A stretch of DNA of 64,000 bases from Eledone cirrhosa (Eukaryota > Mollusca > Cephalopoda > Octopoda > Eledonidae), in NCBI GenBank assembly GCA_964016885.1, contig OZ024744.1:113341863-113405862 (forward strand). The letters run 5' to 3'. Shown piece after piece: positions 1 to 10,445 of this stretch. The notes beneath the pieces are model-generated. The model saw only the letters and a program-made list of their open reading frames with translations. It made no database searches and was not told where the DNA came from. How positions within the stretch are numbered: position 1 is the stretch's first letter; every line of letters starts with the position of its first letter. The position numbers and the translations under genes were made by a program.

Positions 1-32
1 ATATAGTTTATACATATATATTTATATAATTT

Positions 33-63
<31 letters not shown>

Positions 64-410
64 GTGTATACATATATATTTATATAATTTATACATATAT
101 ATTTATATATATATATATATATATATAGTGTATACATATATATTTATATAATTTATACATATATATTTATATAATTTATACATATATATATATATATATA
201 TATATAGTGTATACATATATATTTATATAATTTATACATATATATTTATATAATTTATACATATATATATATATATATATATATAGTGTATACATATATA
301 TTTATATAATTTATACATATATATATATATATAGTTTATACATATATATATATATATATATATAGTTTATACATATATATATATAGTTTATACATATATA
401 TATATAGTTT

Positions 411-446
<36 letters not shown>

Positions 447-523
447 TATACATATATATATATATATATATATATAGTTTATACATACATATCTATAGTT
501 TATACATATATATATAGTTTATA
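1..523. repeat. (TA)-rich minisatellite
   Basis: Tandem array built from a TATAGTTTATACATATATAT-like unit, with longer higher-order units carrying GTGTATACATATATATTTAT spacers in the first 300 bases. It resumes at 667-820, so the block was split by the 143-bp repeat at 524-666. It lies inside what would be intron 1 of the minus-strand spastin gene. No coding signal. Confidence 0.9.
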
Positions 524-666
524 TAGTCCAGAATTAGCCGTCGAAACGGCTTGAGCTCAGCCGTGGGGGTCCTACTCGTTCTTATTACCCACTCTACTAC
601 GCTACGTATTGAGTACTTTGGTGCGTTATGGTCCATCTGGTTCCTTACCACATTTCCTTCGTTATA
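524..666 (-). repeat. Dispersed repeat R2, copy 1
   Basis: Unique-looking 140-bp insert within the TA minisatellite. Its reverse complement reappears at about 54450-54587 (shared landmarks: AACGAAGGAAATGTGGTAAG, GGCTGAGCTCAAGCCG, GACGGCTAATTCTGGACT). Both copies are embedded in TA-rich sequence. No protein similarity recognised. Confidence 0.7.
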
Positions 667-820
667 GTTTATACATATATATATATATAGTTTATACATA
701 TATATATATAGTTTATACATATACACAGTTTATACATATATATATATAGTTTATACATATATATATAGTTTATACATATATATATATATAGTTTATATAC
801 ATGTATATATATATGTGGGG
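667..820. repeat. (TA)-rich minisatellite, continuation
   Basis: Same TATAGTTTATACATATATAT unit as 1-523, on the other side of the R2 insert. Confidence 0.85.
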
Positions 821-1144
821 GGGGGGTCTACGCGATTTGAAAAGTTATAATCCCCAGTTCCCTTCTAGTTTATGTAGACATATAATTTAAAGGCCTTCTA
901 ATCGTGACCATCTCATCTTTTATTTTGTTGTTGTTTTTTTCAGAACATTAACTAACGTTCATTCATTCATTCATTCGCACACCTCCGTTGTGTGAAATAA
1001 GGGATATTTGACTGCTGTTTCTAGGATAATACAACTACATAGTGTCACATTATGATAGTGACTCAACATGTTGATGAGTCGCTTGTGTATGATGAGGGAT
1101 AGGTGGGGTGGTTGTGTGTATATAGTAATTAAATATTTACATAC
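821..1144 (-). other. Presumed spastin intron 1, proximal part
   Basis: Non-repetitive, AT-rich stretch directly downstream (minus strand) of the spastin exon 1 splice donor. It holds a short (ATTC)4 run near 960-976 and a G9-10 run near 818. I see no second spastin exon here, so the intron continues off the left edge. Confidence 0.5.
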
Positions 1145-1634
1145 CTGCATCCTCTTCATCAATTTTTAAAGCTTTCGAAATATATTCGAAAGCTTTTCTA
1201 TGGTGGTGTTTCTGTTTTGACAACGAAGGTTCACCTGGCCCTAGTGTAGTCCTAATCTTCCCTGAATCTGTATAAGACATCATAAAAGCTTTTTCTTCAT
1301 CTAAACATTTTTTTTTCGAAGCTTTCTCACATTTATACGAAATCGATTTCCGACTTTTGCACACAAGCACGACTAAAACCAGCCATAACTGGGCAGCTAC
1401 GGACCGTATTATAGCGAATAGAATTAATATAGGTGTTGCAAACAGTCGTACGTTTTGTCTGTGGAATGAACGTTCGTTTTTAGGTTGATTTTTTGAATGA
1501 CTTTCATGTCTTTTCCGACCAAAAAGTCTTCCACTTCCTCGGCGTTGCATTTTATGGTGTCCGCCATTCTTTGAAGGGAGACAACTCGAGCTGCTCCACT
1601 TCGAGCAACGAGAACACTCCCCAGTTTCATTCAT
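1145..1634 (-). CDS. SPAST: Spastin, first coding exon (AAA microtubule-severing ATPase)
   Basis: Open frame from ATG at 1634, 163 codons plus one base, ending at a strong donor (GCAG|GTATGTAAAT, minus strand). Residues about 59-80 form a hydrophobic hairpin ([20 protein letters not shown]), matching in place and pattern the membrane hairpin of animal spastin (HKRN..YPLFVGFALLR in human). The last 25 residues ([20 protein letters not shown]) match the start of the spastin MIT domain ([21 protein letters not shown]). The exon ends after the first base of a codon; from memory human SPAST exon 1 ends in the same phase. Spastin severs microtubules as a hexamer and shapes ER tubules through this hairpin. 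The start is the only ATG giving this frame; upstream is a trinucleotide tract in another frame. The AAA domain is outside the window. Confidence 0.78.
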
Positions 1635-1636
1635 GA

Positions 1637-2040
1637 AATCAAATGTAGTAGTAGTAGTGGTGGTGGTGGTGGTAGTAGTAGTAGTAGAAGAGGTGGTGGC
1701 AGTGGAAGTGGTGTTGTTGGTGTGGTGGTGGTGGTGCTGGAGGTGGTGTTGATGTTAGTATTGGTGGTGGTGGTGCTGGAGGTGGTGTTGATGTTAGTAT
1801 TGGTGCTGGTGATGCTGGATGTGGTGTTGATGTTTGAGGTGGTGGTGGTGCTTGAGGTGGCGTTGATGTTAGTGTTGGTGGTGATGTTTGTGGTGGAGGT
1901 TCTGGTAATGGTGGTGCTGCTGCTGGTGTTTGAGGTGGTGTTGATGTTAGTGTTGGTGGTGATTGGTGTGGTGGAGGTGGTGGAGGTGGTGGTGGTGGTG
2001 CTGCTGCTGCTGCTGCAGGTGATGTTGATGTTAGCATTGG
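1637..2040. repeat. GGT/CCA trinucleotide-rich tract
   Basis: Degenerate (GGT)n/(GGA)n/(GATGTT)n tract just upstream of the spastin start on the minus strand. It gives a 132-residue proline-rich frame (minus) and a valine-rich frame (plus), both products of the repeat. The minus proline frame is not in frame with spastin and stops before its ATG, so it is read as 5' UTR or promoter-proximal repeat. Human spastin has an in-frame proline-rich N-terminus, so a different start or an indel here cannot be excluded. Confidence 0.7.
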
Positions 2041-2540
2041 TGGTGGTGATGGTCCACTGCTACAGGGCAGGCAACAGAGGTGGCAGACCTTTCCCCAGTA
2101 GCCTTACTGGCGACAAAGTCACTGGAGCGGGCTCCACTTCCACCACCAACAGCAGTGGAGCTAATACTCCTTCCCAGACCTCAGGGAATGTGACATGGAG
2201 TGTGAGGCAGGAGTGGAGTGGCTAAATAAAGGTCTGCCACAAAAAGAAAAGGAAGAACCCCCTTAGCTTCACCTTCCAAAAGTGAGTGCAAGGCAAACAA
2301 CGAGGGGTAAAGGCTGCAAGGTGACTTGCAGTAACAGCATCACCATCACCACCAACAACAACAACCACACCAGCACCAGCATCACCACAAACGCCAACAT
2401 CATAAACACAAGACACACATACCCAACAGCAGCAACAAGAACCCCCCCCCCCCCTCACCCACACTCCACAAAAAGATTACACAGCCATAAACATTGCAAA
2501 TAAAGAACTCATAGAAATATAAAGCAACACACAGAACGGT
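2041..2540. other. Probable 5' flank of spastin; low-complexity CAC/CAA stretch
   Basis: Non-repetitive to 2330, then CAC/CAA/ACA-rich (about 2335-2510, with a C10 run at 2446). I see no supported ORF. It could contain spastin 5' UTR or promoter sequence; no TATA box is obvious. Confidence 0.4.
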
Positions 2541-2544
2541 CACC

Positions 2545-4072
2545 TGTTACAACTGTTCAGCATCAAGCACTCGGTCCACCAGGGTTGTCCCTGGATGGAA
2601 GGACCGTTTAAAATGCTCGGGGTTCTGGTTCGGTCCGGACCTCCAGATGGAGAAAAACTGGAGCAAGGTGTTGAGCAGGGTGATCTCTCTCACCCAGAAA
2701 TGGACCAAGAGGAAGCTGTCCTTGAAAGGTCAGACGGAGGTGGCGAATGCATACATCGCATCCATCATCTGCTACCACATGACCGTCGTGCCTTGCCCCA
2801 GCCCAACTCTGACCAAAATGGAGCGTCTCCTCTTCCGCTTTTTATGGAAGGGACATGCTCCCATGGTCAGATGATCCATCTACTGTCAGCACCTGTTGCG
2901 TGGAGGACTGGGCATGCCATGGCTCATGATGTGCAAACATGCACTGAGGCTATGACATCTCTGGTGCAGCCTTGACGGTGAACAGGTGTGGTCGCCATTT
3001 GCCAGACGTGTTTTTCCCCAGCTTGTCTCCATGACGGAGCTGCAGTCCTGGATCAGGAAAAGACTGAGGGATAGTGCTTGGAAGCTGGAATATCTCCAAG
3101 CGCTCACCACCCGCTACCAGCTGGGCACTAGTATCGGTGGAACATCCACCTCAGCATTCTATAGAGGGCTAGTGGAGGGGAAGAGTGATAACGTTCTCGG
3201 GGAGACCGTGGGCATCAAAGACGATCAGCAGTTTGCTCTCTTCAAGAGAACTTTCAACCCGGGACCTATGGACAATTTCCAAAAATCCCTGGCCTGGCAG
3301 TGCTACCGGGGAGCATTGCTGGTTTGAGATAAACTCTACAGCCGAACCTTTCTGAGGTGCGCGCAGGACAACGAAACCGTTGTGCATGCACTCATTCAGA
3401 GTCTGAACATTGCTGACTTGTGGAGCTATGTCAAATATTTGCTGTCATGTGTAGGACGGATCCGGTTATCGACTGAGTCCATTTGGCAGATAGCCCCGCC
3501 AGCCTCCTTTAAGGAGAAGAAAGTGCAGGCAGTTTTCATCTGCCTGGTGGCCATGCCAAAAGAGATTGTATGGTGGACAAGGTTGAAAAGATTGAAGACG
3601 GACAAATCCCTGATTAACTTTTTCAAATTTCACTTGAAGAGGAAAATCAGAGTGGAGAAGCAAGTGTTGTCTTCTAGTAAGTTTGTTGAAAGGTGGGTGA
3701 AAGTGGCGAGTCTGGTCCAAGTGAACGGGCCCGTTCTGAGTATGCGCCTGTAGACTGAGGAGTGGGAGAATTGAGAGAGGGCGTTTGTCTTGGTGGTCAG
3801 GGTTGCCATGGTCTTTAGTGCGGTTTTCACCACAAGTGACCCTCAGAGTTTCCCCCCTATTGGGGAATTTTTGTTTGAATTTTTTAATTTGTTTTTACAC
3901 ATTTCTATTTTCTTGTTATAACATTTTTACACGACCAAAACCCACTTTGTATCGTCCTGTACCGTTTTGTGCCGTCGGTAATGTTTTTCTTCATGTTAGC
4001 ACTTGTGGCTAACATGAAGAAAAACATTACAAATGGCCAATAAAGAAACCATTATTATTATTATTGGACGCA
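2545..4072 (+). mobile_element. Tx1/L1-like LINE, 3' part, decayed (copy 1)
   Basis: Pieces of the reverse transcriptase and post-RT region. An RT block (SVHQGCP) near 2567 is followed by an internal deletion. Then comes KWTKRKLSLKGQTEVANAYI (2701-2760), the PCPSPTLTKMERLLFRFLWKG block and GGLGMPWLM. This order and the L-x-G-R-x-x-V style motif are typical of the region after the RT in Tx1/L1-type LINEs. The frame is broken by stops and shifts (2875, 2974, 3325, 3753). The 3' UTR (3754-4050) has a perfect hairpin, AATAAAG and an ATT tail. Two more copies lie on the minus strand at 9236-10440 and 10733-12250. Not functional. Confidence 0.75.
3978..4030 (+). other. Perfect hairpin in LINE 3' UTR
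   Basis: 23-nt arms 3978-4000 and 4008-4030, fully complementary, loop ACTTGTG. It sits about 15 bases before AATAAAG and the ATT tail of the Tx1-like LINE, where a structure for template recognition could be expected. A degraded counterpart occurs at the 3' end of the copy at 9236-10440. Confidence 0.8.
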
Positions 4073-4186
4073 CATATGTTAAGACGTACAAGTCTGCGGG
4101 AGAAACGGTTTTAAAGTATCATTTTTCGTATTTTCTTGTCAATAACAAAGCATAAGGTACCCACCTTGGTTCCAAGAAAGGGAGAC

Positions 4187-4330
4187 CTCTCAATATTCGG
4201 GCTTTAAGCCCGAATATTCAGATTTATTTTTAAAAACTTTTTAAAAAAGGCAAAGTGGGGAAGCGATTTTTTTTGAAATTTTTAAAAGTAAATCTCAATA
4301 TTCGGGCTTTAAGCCCGAATATTGAGACTC
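4187..4330. repeat. Small foldback repeat with two copies of a 27-nt palindrome
   Basis: The palindrome AATATTCGGGCT-TTA-AGCCCGAATATT occurs at about 4191-4217 and again at 4295-4321. The AT-rich segments between them are also roughly inverted, so the whole is an approximately 145-bp foldback, lying just before the RLE-LINE at 4331. Confidence 0.75.
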
Positions 4331-5620
4331 TCCCGAGAAGTAAGAAGCTTCATTCTATCTTGAAGGAGAGCAAAATATATGCTACTGATCTCATGCTTGG
4401 TACCCAGGCTGGACAGACTAAAGAAACTGTTGCAACTGATGCTGCTAGGCACATAAAATCACTGGCAAAAGCAAAAGGGCAAGGACAATTAGCATCAAAT
4501 TGGGAGCAGAAACCTCTGCATGGCAAATATGTGGCCTGTAGCAAACAAGCTGATGTTGACCAAAAGCACACCCATCAGTGGCTACGTAGTTCAGGGCTAA
4601 AGGCGGAGAGTGAAGGCTTCATCTTAACTGCCCAAGATCAAAGCTTATTGACTCGTAATTACCAGGCCAATGTGATGAGAAACGGAGTAAACCCAAAATG
4701 CCGATTCTGCAATGCTGAGGTTGAAACAGTGGACCACCTAGTTTCTGGATGTAAAGTTTTAGCCCCAGTAGAGTACAAATATAGACAGAATTGGCCAATA
4801 TCTACAGAGCAATATGTTGGCATTATAAAAGTGGATTGGCAGTATCGGTAGAGGGTCGGACGCCATGCTTTCCAGCATAGTTACGTCCCTTTACGATCTG
4901 AGTTCAAATCCCGCCGAGGTTGACTTTGCCTTTCATCCTTACGGGGTCGATAAAATAAAGTACCAGTAATGCACTGGGTAATTGCTGGCCTTGTGCCAAA
5001 CGTAGAAACAATTATAAAATCAAAGCTGAAGAGAAGTGGTACAATCATCACCCTGAGGCTGTAACTGAAGGAGAAAAAGTAACAATTCTCTGGGACTTTC
5101 CTGTACATACTGACAGGACCATAAAAGCAAATAGACCTGACATCATTGTAAAAGATCAACATAACAAGGTCTGTTTATTGATAGATATGAGCATCCCATG
5201 TGATCACAATATCGTGGCAAAAGAATTTGACAAGCTACGAAAATATAAAGATCTGCTTATTGAAATCGAAATAATGTGGCAACTCAAGGCCGTTACAATA
5301 CCAGTGATTGTGGGAGGACTGGGAATGATCAAGAAAGAAACAGAACAATATTTGTGAATGATTCCTGGTTTACCCTCTCTGCAAGAGGTGCAAAAAATTG
5401 TTTTGACTGGTACTGCACACGTATTGAGAAGAGCACTATCTCTGTAAGATTGATAACCCTCCTTGTATTTACATATGCATATGCACATGTGTATATATGT
5501 ATACTGTTTTTTTTTATTATGTGCTCTATTAACTGGCTTACCAATGCACACTGTGAATTTATTTGCCCTAGGTGTCAGGAAGACACTCAGCATATATCTC
5601 AGAAACAATAATGAAAGAAA
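4331..5620 (+). mobile_element. LINE with restriction-like endonuclease (Dong/R4 type), copy 1, 5'-truncated
   Basis: Encodes the C-terminal part of a single-ORF LINE. QPLHGKY-like block (KPLHGKYVACSKQADVD), then a CCHC knuckle CRFCNAEVETVDHLVSGC near 4700-4750. After the SINE come WDFPVHTDRTIKANRPDIIV (about 5092-5150) and CLLIDMSIPCD, the RPD...D core of the restriction-like endonuclease that nicks target DNA. The terminal block TGTAHVLRRALSL ends at about 5447, after one in-frame stop near 5355. Interrupted by a SINE at 4831-5010; the reading frame does not rejoin cleanly if only the SINE and one duplication are removed, so there is further damage. The 3' tail is A- and AAT-rich. Confidence 0.75.
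4831..5010 (+). mobile_element. tRNA-derived SINE, family A, inserted in RLE-LINE
   Basis: Head with A box (AGTATCGGTAGAGGGT) and B box (GAGTTCAAATCCC), body CTTACGGGGTCGATAAAATA, tail GTAGAAACA. Flanked by the 9-bp direct repeat ATTATAAAA (4822-4830 and 5011-5019), which may overlap the SINE tail. Resembles the octopus tRNA SINEs of the OK/OR group; exact family not assigned. Confidence 0.9.
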
Positions 5621-5639
5621 ATAAAAATAATAATAATAA

Positions 5640-5822
5640 TAATTGTTCCTACTTTAGGCACAAGGCCAGCAATTACCCAGTGCATTACTGGTACTTTATT
5701 TTATCGACCCCGTAAGGATGAAAGGCAAAGTCAACCTCGGCGGGATCTGAACTCAGATCGTAAAGGGACGTAACTATGCTAGAAAGCATGGCGTCCGACA
5801 CTCTACCGATACTGCCAATACA
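5640..5822 (-). mobile_element. SINE family A, reversed
   Basis: Full-length family A copy on the minus strand. Its 3' end abuts the AAT tail of RLE-LINE copy 1 (tail to tail) and its 5' end abuts RLE-LINE copy 2. Confidence 0.9.
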
Positions 5823-7258
5823 ATGATATATGTATGGAATTTGGTGTTGATAAGTGTGGAATCCTAGTGATGAAGAGGGGTAAATTGAGCAGAAGCAACG
5901 GAATCCAGGTACCAACAGGTGAGATGATAAAGGAAATTGACACTGAAGAGGGATACAAATATTTGGGTGTTCTGGCAGTAGACGACATCAAGAACAAAAA
6001 ATTGAAGGAATTGATAAGATCTGAGTACACAAGGAGAGTAAGGAACATACTAAAATCACATCTAAACAGTAGGAATGTCATAAATGCAGTAAATTCCCGA
6101 GCTGTGTCTATTATTAGGCACATTGCGGGAATTCTGAAATGGAATGTTGCTGAACAAAAAGAAATGGATAGGAAGACTAGGAAGCTATTGACTACCTACA
6201 ACATGTTCCACAAGAGGAGTGATGTCGATAGACTCTACTTAAAGAGATCTGAAGATGGAAGAGGTCTTATCAGCATAGAAGACTGTGTTCAGGTGGAGAA
6301 AAACAACCTGCACAAATATGTGACTGACAATAGGGAGCCAATGCTCAAAGTTGTACTGAAGGAGAAGATAATAGACCAGGTGATGTCCAAGGAGGAAATA
6401 ACAACAAGGAGGAAGAGCAACCTTCATGAAAAATCCCTTCATAGTACCTTCTTTAAGAAAACGGAATTTAGAGATCCACAGACATGGAACTGGTTAAAAA
6501 GAGAAGACTTTAAAAAAGCTACAAAAGGAATGCTAATGGCTGCGCAAGAGCAAGCCCTCAGAACGAAGTGAATGAAACACCATATTGACAAGGAGGAGGC
6601 TAGCTCACTGTGTAGGATCTGTGGAGAGAGAGAGGAGACTGTGGCTCACATTGTATCCGAGTGTAAACACCTAGCCCAGACTCACTATAAGGGCTGGAGA
6701 CATGATGTGATAGGCAGGGTGATCCACTGGCACCTATGCAAAGTAAACAATATACCACATTCTGAGAAGTGGTTTGAGCATAAGCCAGAGTCGGTGATAG
6801 AAAACGATCAGGTGAAGGTGCTGTGGGATTTTAGGATACAGATGGACAAGAAACTAGAAATCAATAGGCCTGACCTGGTGGTTTAGAACAAGGAAAAAAG
6901 ATTGTGCCTGATTGTAGATGTAGCCTGCCCATTTGACACGAGAGTGCAAGAAAAGGAAAGGGAGAAAATTAACTGATACCAGGATTTAAAGTGGGAGTTA
7001 AAAAGGATTTGGAACTGTCATGAGATGAAGGTCATCCCAGTTGTCATAGGAGCACTAGGTACTATCTCAAAGAGTTTCCAAGGATGGTTAAAGAAGATTA
7101 GTCCAGCCCCACTTTTTGGAACACTTCAAAAGGCATGCTTGCTGGGAACAGCAAGAACCCTCCGATACGTCCTGAATGTCTGAGGCTGCAGGTAGCAGCT
7201 TGATGTTCATTTCAACAAACTTTCCAGTTAAATAACATCAATGACTGAGACTCAAAGA
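5823..7258 (+). pseudogene. RLE-LINE (Dong/R4 type), copy 2: RT thumb to endonuclease, three in-frame stops
   Basis: One continuous frame of 450 codons, 5834-7183, broken only by TGA at 6569, TAG at 6884 and TGA at 6974. It begins after the RT palm (EEGYKYLGVL, the common post-YADD block), runs through a thumb/linker of about 230 residues, a CCHC knuckle (CRICGEREETVAHIVSEC, near 6609-6663), then WDFRIQMDKKLEINRPDLVV and CLIVDVACPFDTR (endonuclease core RPD...D, with K downstream), then PVVIGALGT and a terminal GTARTLRYVLNV. Family members use this domain to cut DNA for target-primed reverse transcription. The near-complete frame makes this the best preserved LINE C-terminus in the window, but the stops rule out function. 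3' UTR 7184-7258 ends in (AAT)n. Confidence 0.82.
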
Positions 7259-7278
7259 ACAATAATAATAATAATAAT

Positions 7279-7467
7279 AAGTGTTTCTACTATTGGCACA
7301 AGGCCAGCAATTACTCAGTACATTACTGGTACTTTATTTTATCGACCCCGTAAGAATGAAAGGCAAAGTTAACCTTGGCGGGATTTGAACTCAGAATGGC
7401 AAGGGCCATAACTCTATGCGTCAAAGCATGGCGTCCGACCCTCTACCGATACTGCCAATTCATCGCC

Positions 7468-7470
<3 letters not shown>
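7279..7470 (-). mobile_element. SINE family A, reversed
   Basis: Complete family A copy, minus strand, tail against the (AAT)n end of RLE-LINE copy 2. Its 5' side (7468 onward) is followed by another (AAT)n run and RLE-LINE copy 3. Confidence 0.88.
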
Positions 7471-7499
<29 letters not shown>

Positions 7500-7501
<2 letters not shown>

Positions 7502-8935
7502 ATCAACAAGTGACATAGACATGATGATAGAAACAATCAAGCAAAAGTGTGGGCCAAAGCAGCTCGTATAAGGTGCTTTGAAAAACGCTCTAGATTCTAT
7601 AAGAACAATAATATGTTCAAAAACAACCAAAAAAACTTCTACAGAAAAATTGGCAAGTCAACAATAACTGCTAAATCAATACCACCCAAGGAGGAAGTGC
7701 AAGAATTCTGGGAAAATATCTGGGCCAAAGAAAAAGTTCATAATATACATGCCCCATGAATAGACAGACAAATGAAAGATACAGCTCACCTTGAGGAACA
7801 ATCATGGGAAAATATAACAGTTGAACATCTGCGTTTAGCTCTTAGAAAATCCAGCAAATGGAAATCCCCAGGGAAAGACAAAATACCAAATTTTTGGATA
7901 AATGCCTTCACAGAGTCTCATGAACTGTTAGCCCAACTTTACAATGAAATGGTTAAGAAACCAGAAAAGATACCATCATGGCTAGTTAACGGCATTACAT
8001 TCCTACTTCCGAAGAATGATGAGACAAATGATCCCCAAAATTACAGACCGATAACTTGCTTGACCACAATGTATAAAATTTTAACATCAGTCCTAACTGA
8101 ATATACATATGACCACCTGATAACAAATGATCTATTTCCCAATGAGCAGAAAGGGTGAAAACGAGGATCAGCTTTTGATTAACAAAATGATACTGGAAGA
8201 TTGTCATAATAGACATAAAAATCAATCAATTGCTTGGATAGATTACAAAAAAATCATTCGATAGTTTGCCACACAGTTGGATTGAAAGGTGTTTAGAGAT
8301 TTTCAAAATATCTCCCGTTGTCAGGAGGTTCCTGTTATTCAGTATGAAAACATGAAAACAACACTCCTTTTGAATAGTGAAAAAGAATAACTGGAAGCCG
8401 GAGAAGTTAATATTAATTGTGGAATTTTTCAGGGTGACTCTTTATCACCGCTTTTAATCTGTATCGCACTTATACCATTAAGTAAAATGCTCAATGAAAT
8501 AAAACATGGATATAGAGTCTATGACAAAACCATTAATCACTTGTTCTACATGGATAACTTGAAACTATTTGCAAAAAATGATGCCTTTGCAATTGTTCAT
8601 CATTTTTTGCAAATAGTTTCAGATTGGAAAATCGTGGAAGTTGAGAGCTAAAACAATACCAGTGGTTGTAGGCGCTCTGGGAATGATACCTAAGGGGTCT
8701 AATGATTACTTATCCCAAATCCCAGGAAACCCGCGTATAGGAGAAATTCAAAAGATAGTACTAATGGGAACTGCCCATATACTAAGGAAGATTATGTCAA
8801 TATAAGTACATCACCTAAAGATACATGTTTGTGTATGTGTTCTTTCTTGAACATGGCAGATCTTGTTGTATCTTGAGGTCACTGGTTGTGACTTGGTAAT
8901 GACTTGTATGAACATAAAGCAAGATAAATGAAATA
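7500..8935 (+). pseudogene. RLE-LINE (Dong/R4 type), copy 3: RT domain with internal deletion
   Basis: Carries the RT domain lacking in copies 1 and 2. KWKSPGKDKIPNFW (7858), QNYRPITCLTTMYKIL (8036), then in broken frames WIDYKKSFDSLPHSWI (8236-8285), FQGDSLSPLLICIALIPLS (8429-8486) and the catalytic box as YMDN instead of YxDD (about 8549), a lost aspartate. Soon after, the sequence jumps to the C-terminal end (IPVVVGALGMIP, GTAHILRKIMSI; 8650-8804), so the thumb, knuckle and endonuclease are deleted. The junction carries a perfect 23-24 nt inverted repeat (8560-8621). Stops at 7757 and 8156. Confidence 0.75.
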
Positions 8936-8948
8936 ATAACAATAATAA

Positions 8949-9137
8949 TTGTTTCTACTTTTGGCACATGGCCAGCAATTACCCAGAGCATTACTGGTAC
9001 TTTATTTTATCGACCCAGTAAGGATGAAAGGCAAAGTTAACCTCGGCGGGATTTGAACTCAGAATGGCAAGGGCCGTAACTCTATACATCAAAGCATGGC
9101 ATCCAACCCTCTACCGATACTGCCAATCCACCGCCCT
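8949..9137 (-). mobile_element. SINE family A, reversed
   Basis: Complete copy, again tail to tail with the preceding plus-strand RLE-LINE. B box sequence reads GAGTTCAAATCCC on the minus strand. Confidence 0.88.
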
Positions 9138-9235
9138 TATATAATAATAATAATAACGTCTAACCCATGCTAGCATGGAAGAACGAACGTAAAACGGTGA
9201 TGATGATGATGATGATGATGAATAATGATGTTTTC
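9138..9235 (+). repeat. Fragment of APE-LINE 3' tail with (GAT)n
   Basis: (AAT)n, then CTAACCCATGCTAGCATGGAAG and (GATGAT)n. This is the extreme 3' end of the repeat seen complete at 25216-25770 and, reversed, at 12941 and 42430. Confidence 0.6.
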
Positions 9236-10440
9236 TTCATTAACCATGAGGGTTGACATAAAGTATAACATTAAGGACAGCACAGGACGTTACAGGACAG
9301 CACAGGATGGTACAGGACAGTACAAATGGGCATTTCTGCATGTAAAGAAAAAACAAAGAAAATGACAAAAAAAAAACAAAGGAAAATTTCCCAATAGGTG
9401 GGAGACTTCTGAGGGACACTCGTGGAGAAAGCCCATTAAAAAAGCCACTGTAACCCTGACCACCAGGACAAGTGCCCTCTCCCAGTTTATGACCTCCAAT
9501 TTACAGGCGCATGCTCTTTCAACAAAATGCTGGGAAGAGAGCACTTCCCTCTCCACTCTGGTTTTTCTTTTCAAATGAAATTTTAAAAAGTTAATCAGGG
9601 CATCACCGAAGAGGTAAGTGTTCATTTCCAGCCCTTTCAAATGCATTCACCACACAACCTCTTTTGCCTGGCCACCAGACAGATAAAAACTGCCTGCCCT
9701 CCCTGGCTAAAGAAAAACAACGGGGCAATCCTCACGATGGACTCAGCTGATAGCCGGATCCATCCTACGCACAACATCAGATGTTTGACATAAACCCACA
9801 AGTCAGCAATGCTCGGAAACTGGACGAGTGTGTGCAAGACGGTTTGTCGTCCTGCTCGCATCTCGGACAGGCCCAGCTGATGGCACTTCCATGTCTGTAG
9901 AGTTTATCCCGAACTGGCAAAGCTCCTCAGTAGCACTGCCAGGCCAGGGATTTCTGAAAGCTCTCCTGAAGAGATTGGCTAGTTGATTTTCGTTGATGCC
10001 CAGAGTCTCCCCAAGGACATCGTCGCTCTTTCCCTCCACTAACCCTCTATAGAACGACAAGGTGGAGTTTCTACCGATCGTATTGCCCGACCGGTCGAGA
10101 GCTGTGAGCACCTGAAGACATTCCAGTCTCCAAGCGCTCCCTCTCGGTCTTCGCTTGACCCAGGACTGCAGCTCCGTCAAGGAGACGAGCTGGGGAAACA
10201 CGCGTCTAGTAAATGGTGACCACACCTGATCACCGTCGAGGAAGAGGTGGAGGTGCCGTAGCCTGAACGCATATCTGCGCATCATAAGCCACAGCATACC
10301 CAGCCCTCCACGTAGCGGGTGTTGACAGTAAATGGACCACCTGACCATCGGAGCACGTCCCTTCCACAAAAAGCGAAAGAGCAAACGCTCCAGCTCAGTC
10401 AGGCGAGGCTTAGGACAAGGCACGACGGTCAGGTGGTAAT
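9236..10440 (-). mobile_element. Tx1/L1-like LINE, 3' part, copy 2
   Basis: Minus-strand copy of the element at 2545-4072. From right to left: HLTVVPCPKPRLTELERLLF (10438-10379), RFLWKGRAPMVR, GGLGMLWLM, VWSPFTRRVFPQLVSLTELQ, FYRGLVEGKSDDVLGETLG. Then frames shift to LVQFPSIADLWVYVKHLM (about 9829) and INFLKFHLKRKTRVE (about 9595). Longest frame 10501-9803. It has a degenerate version of the 3' hairpin near 9230-9275. No RT palm present; decayed. Confidence 0.72.
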
Positions 10441-10445
10441 AATAA

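Noticed and set aside
1639..2037. 132-codon proline-rich ORF on the minus strand next to spastin
   Set aside because: Produced by the GGT/CCA tract, ends before the spastin ATG and is in a different frame; no independent support.
1722..2225. 167-codon valine-rich ORF on the plus strand
   Set aside because: Reading of the same trinucleotide tract; its non-repeat end shows no known family.
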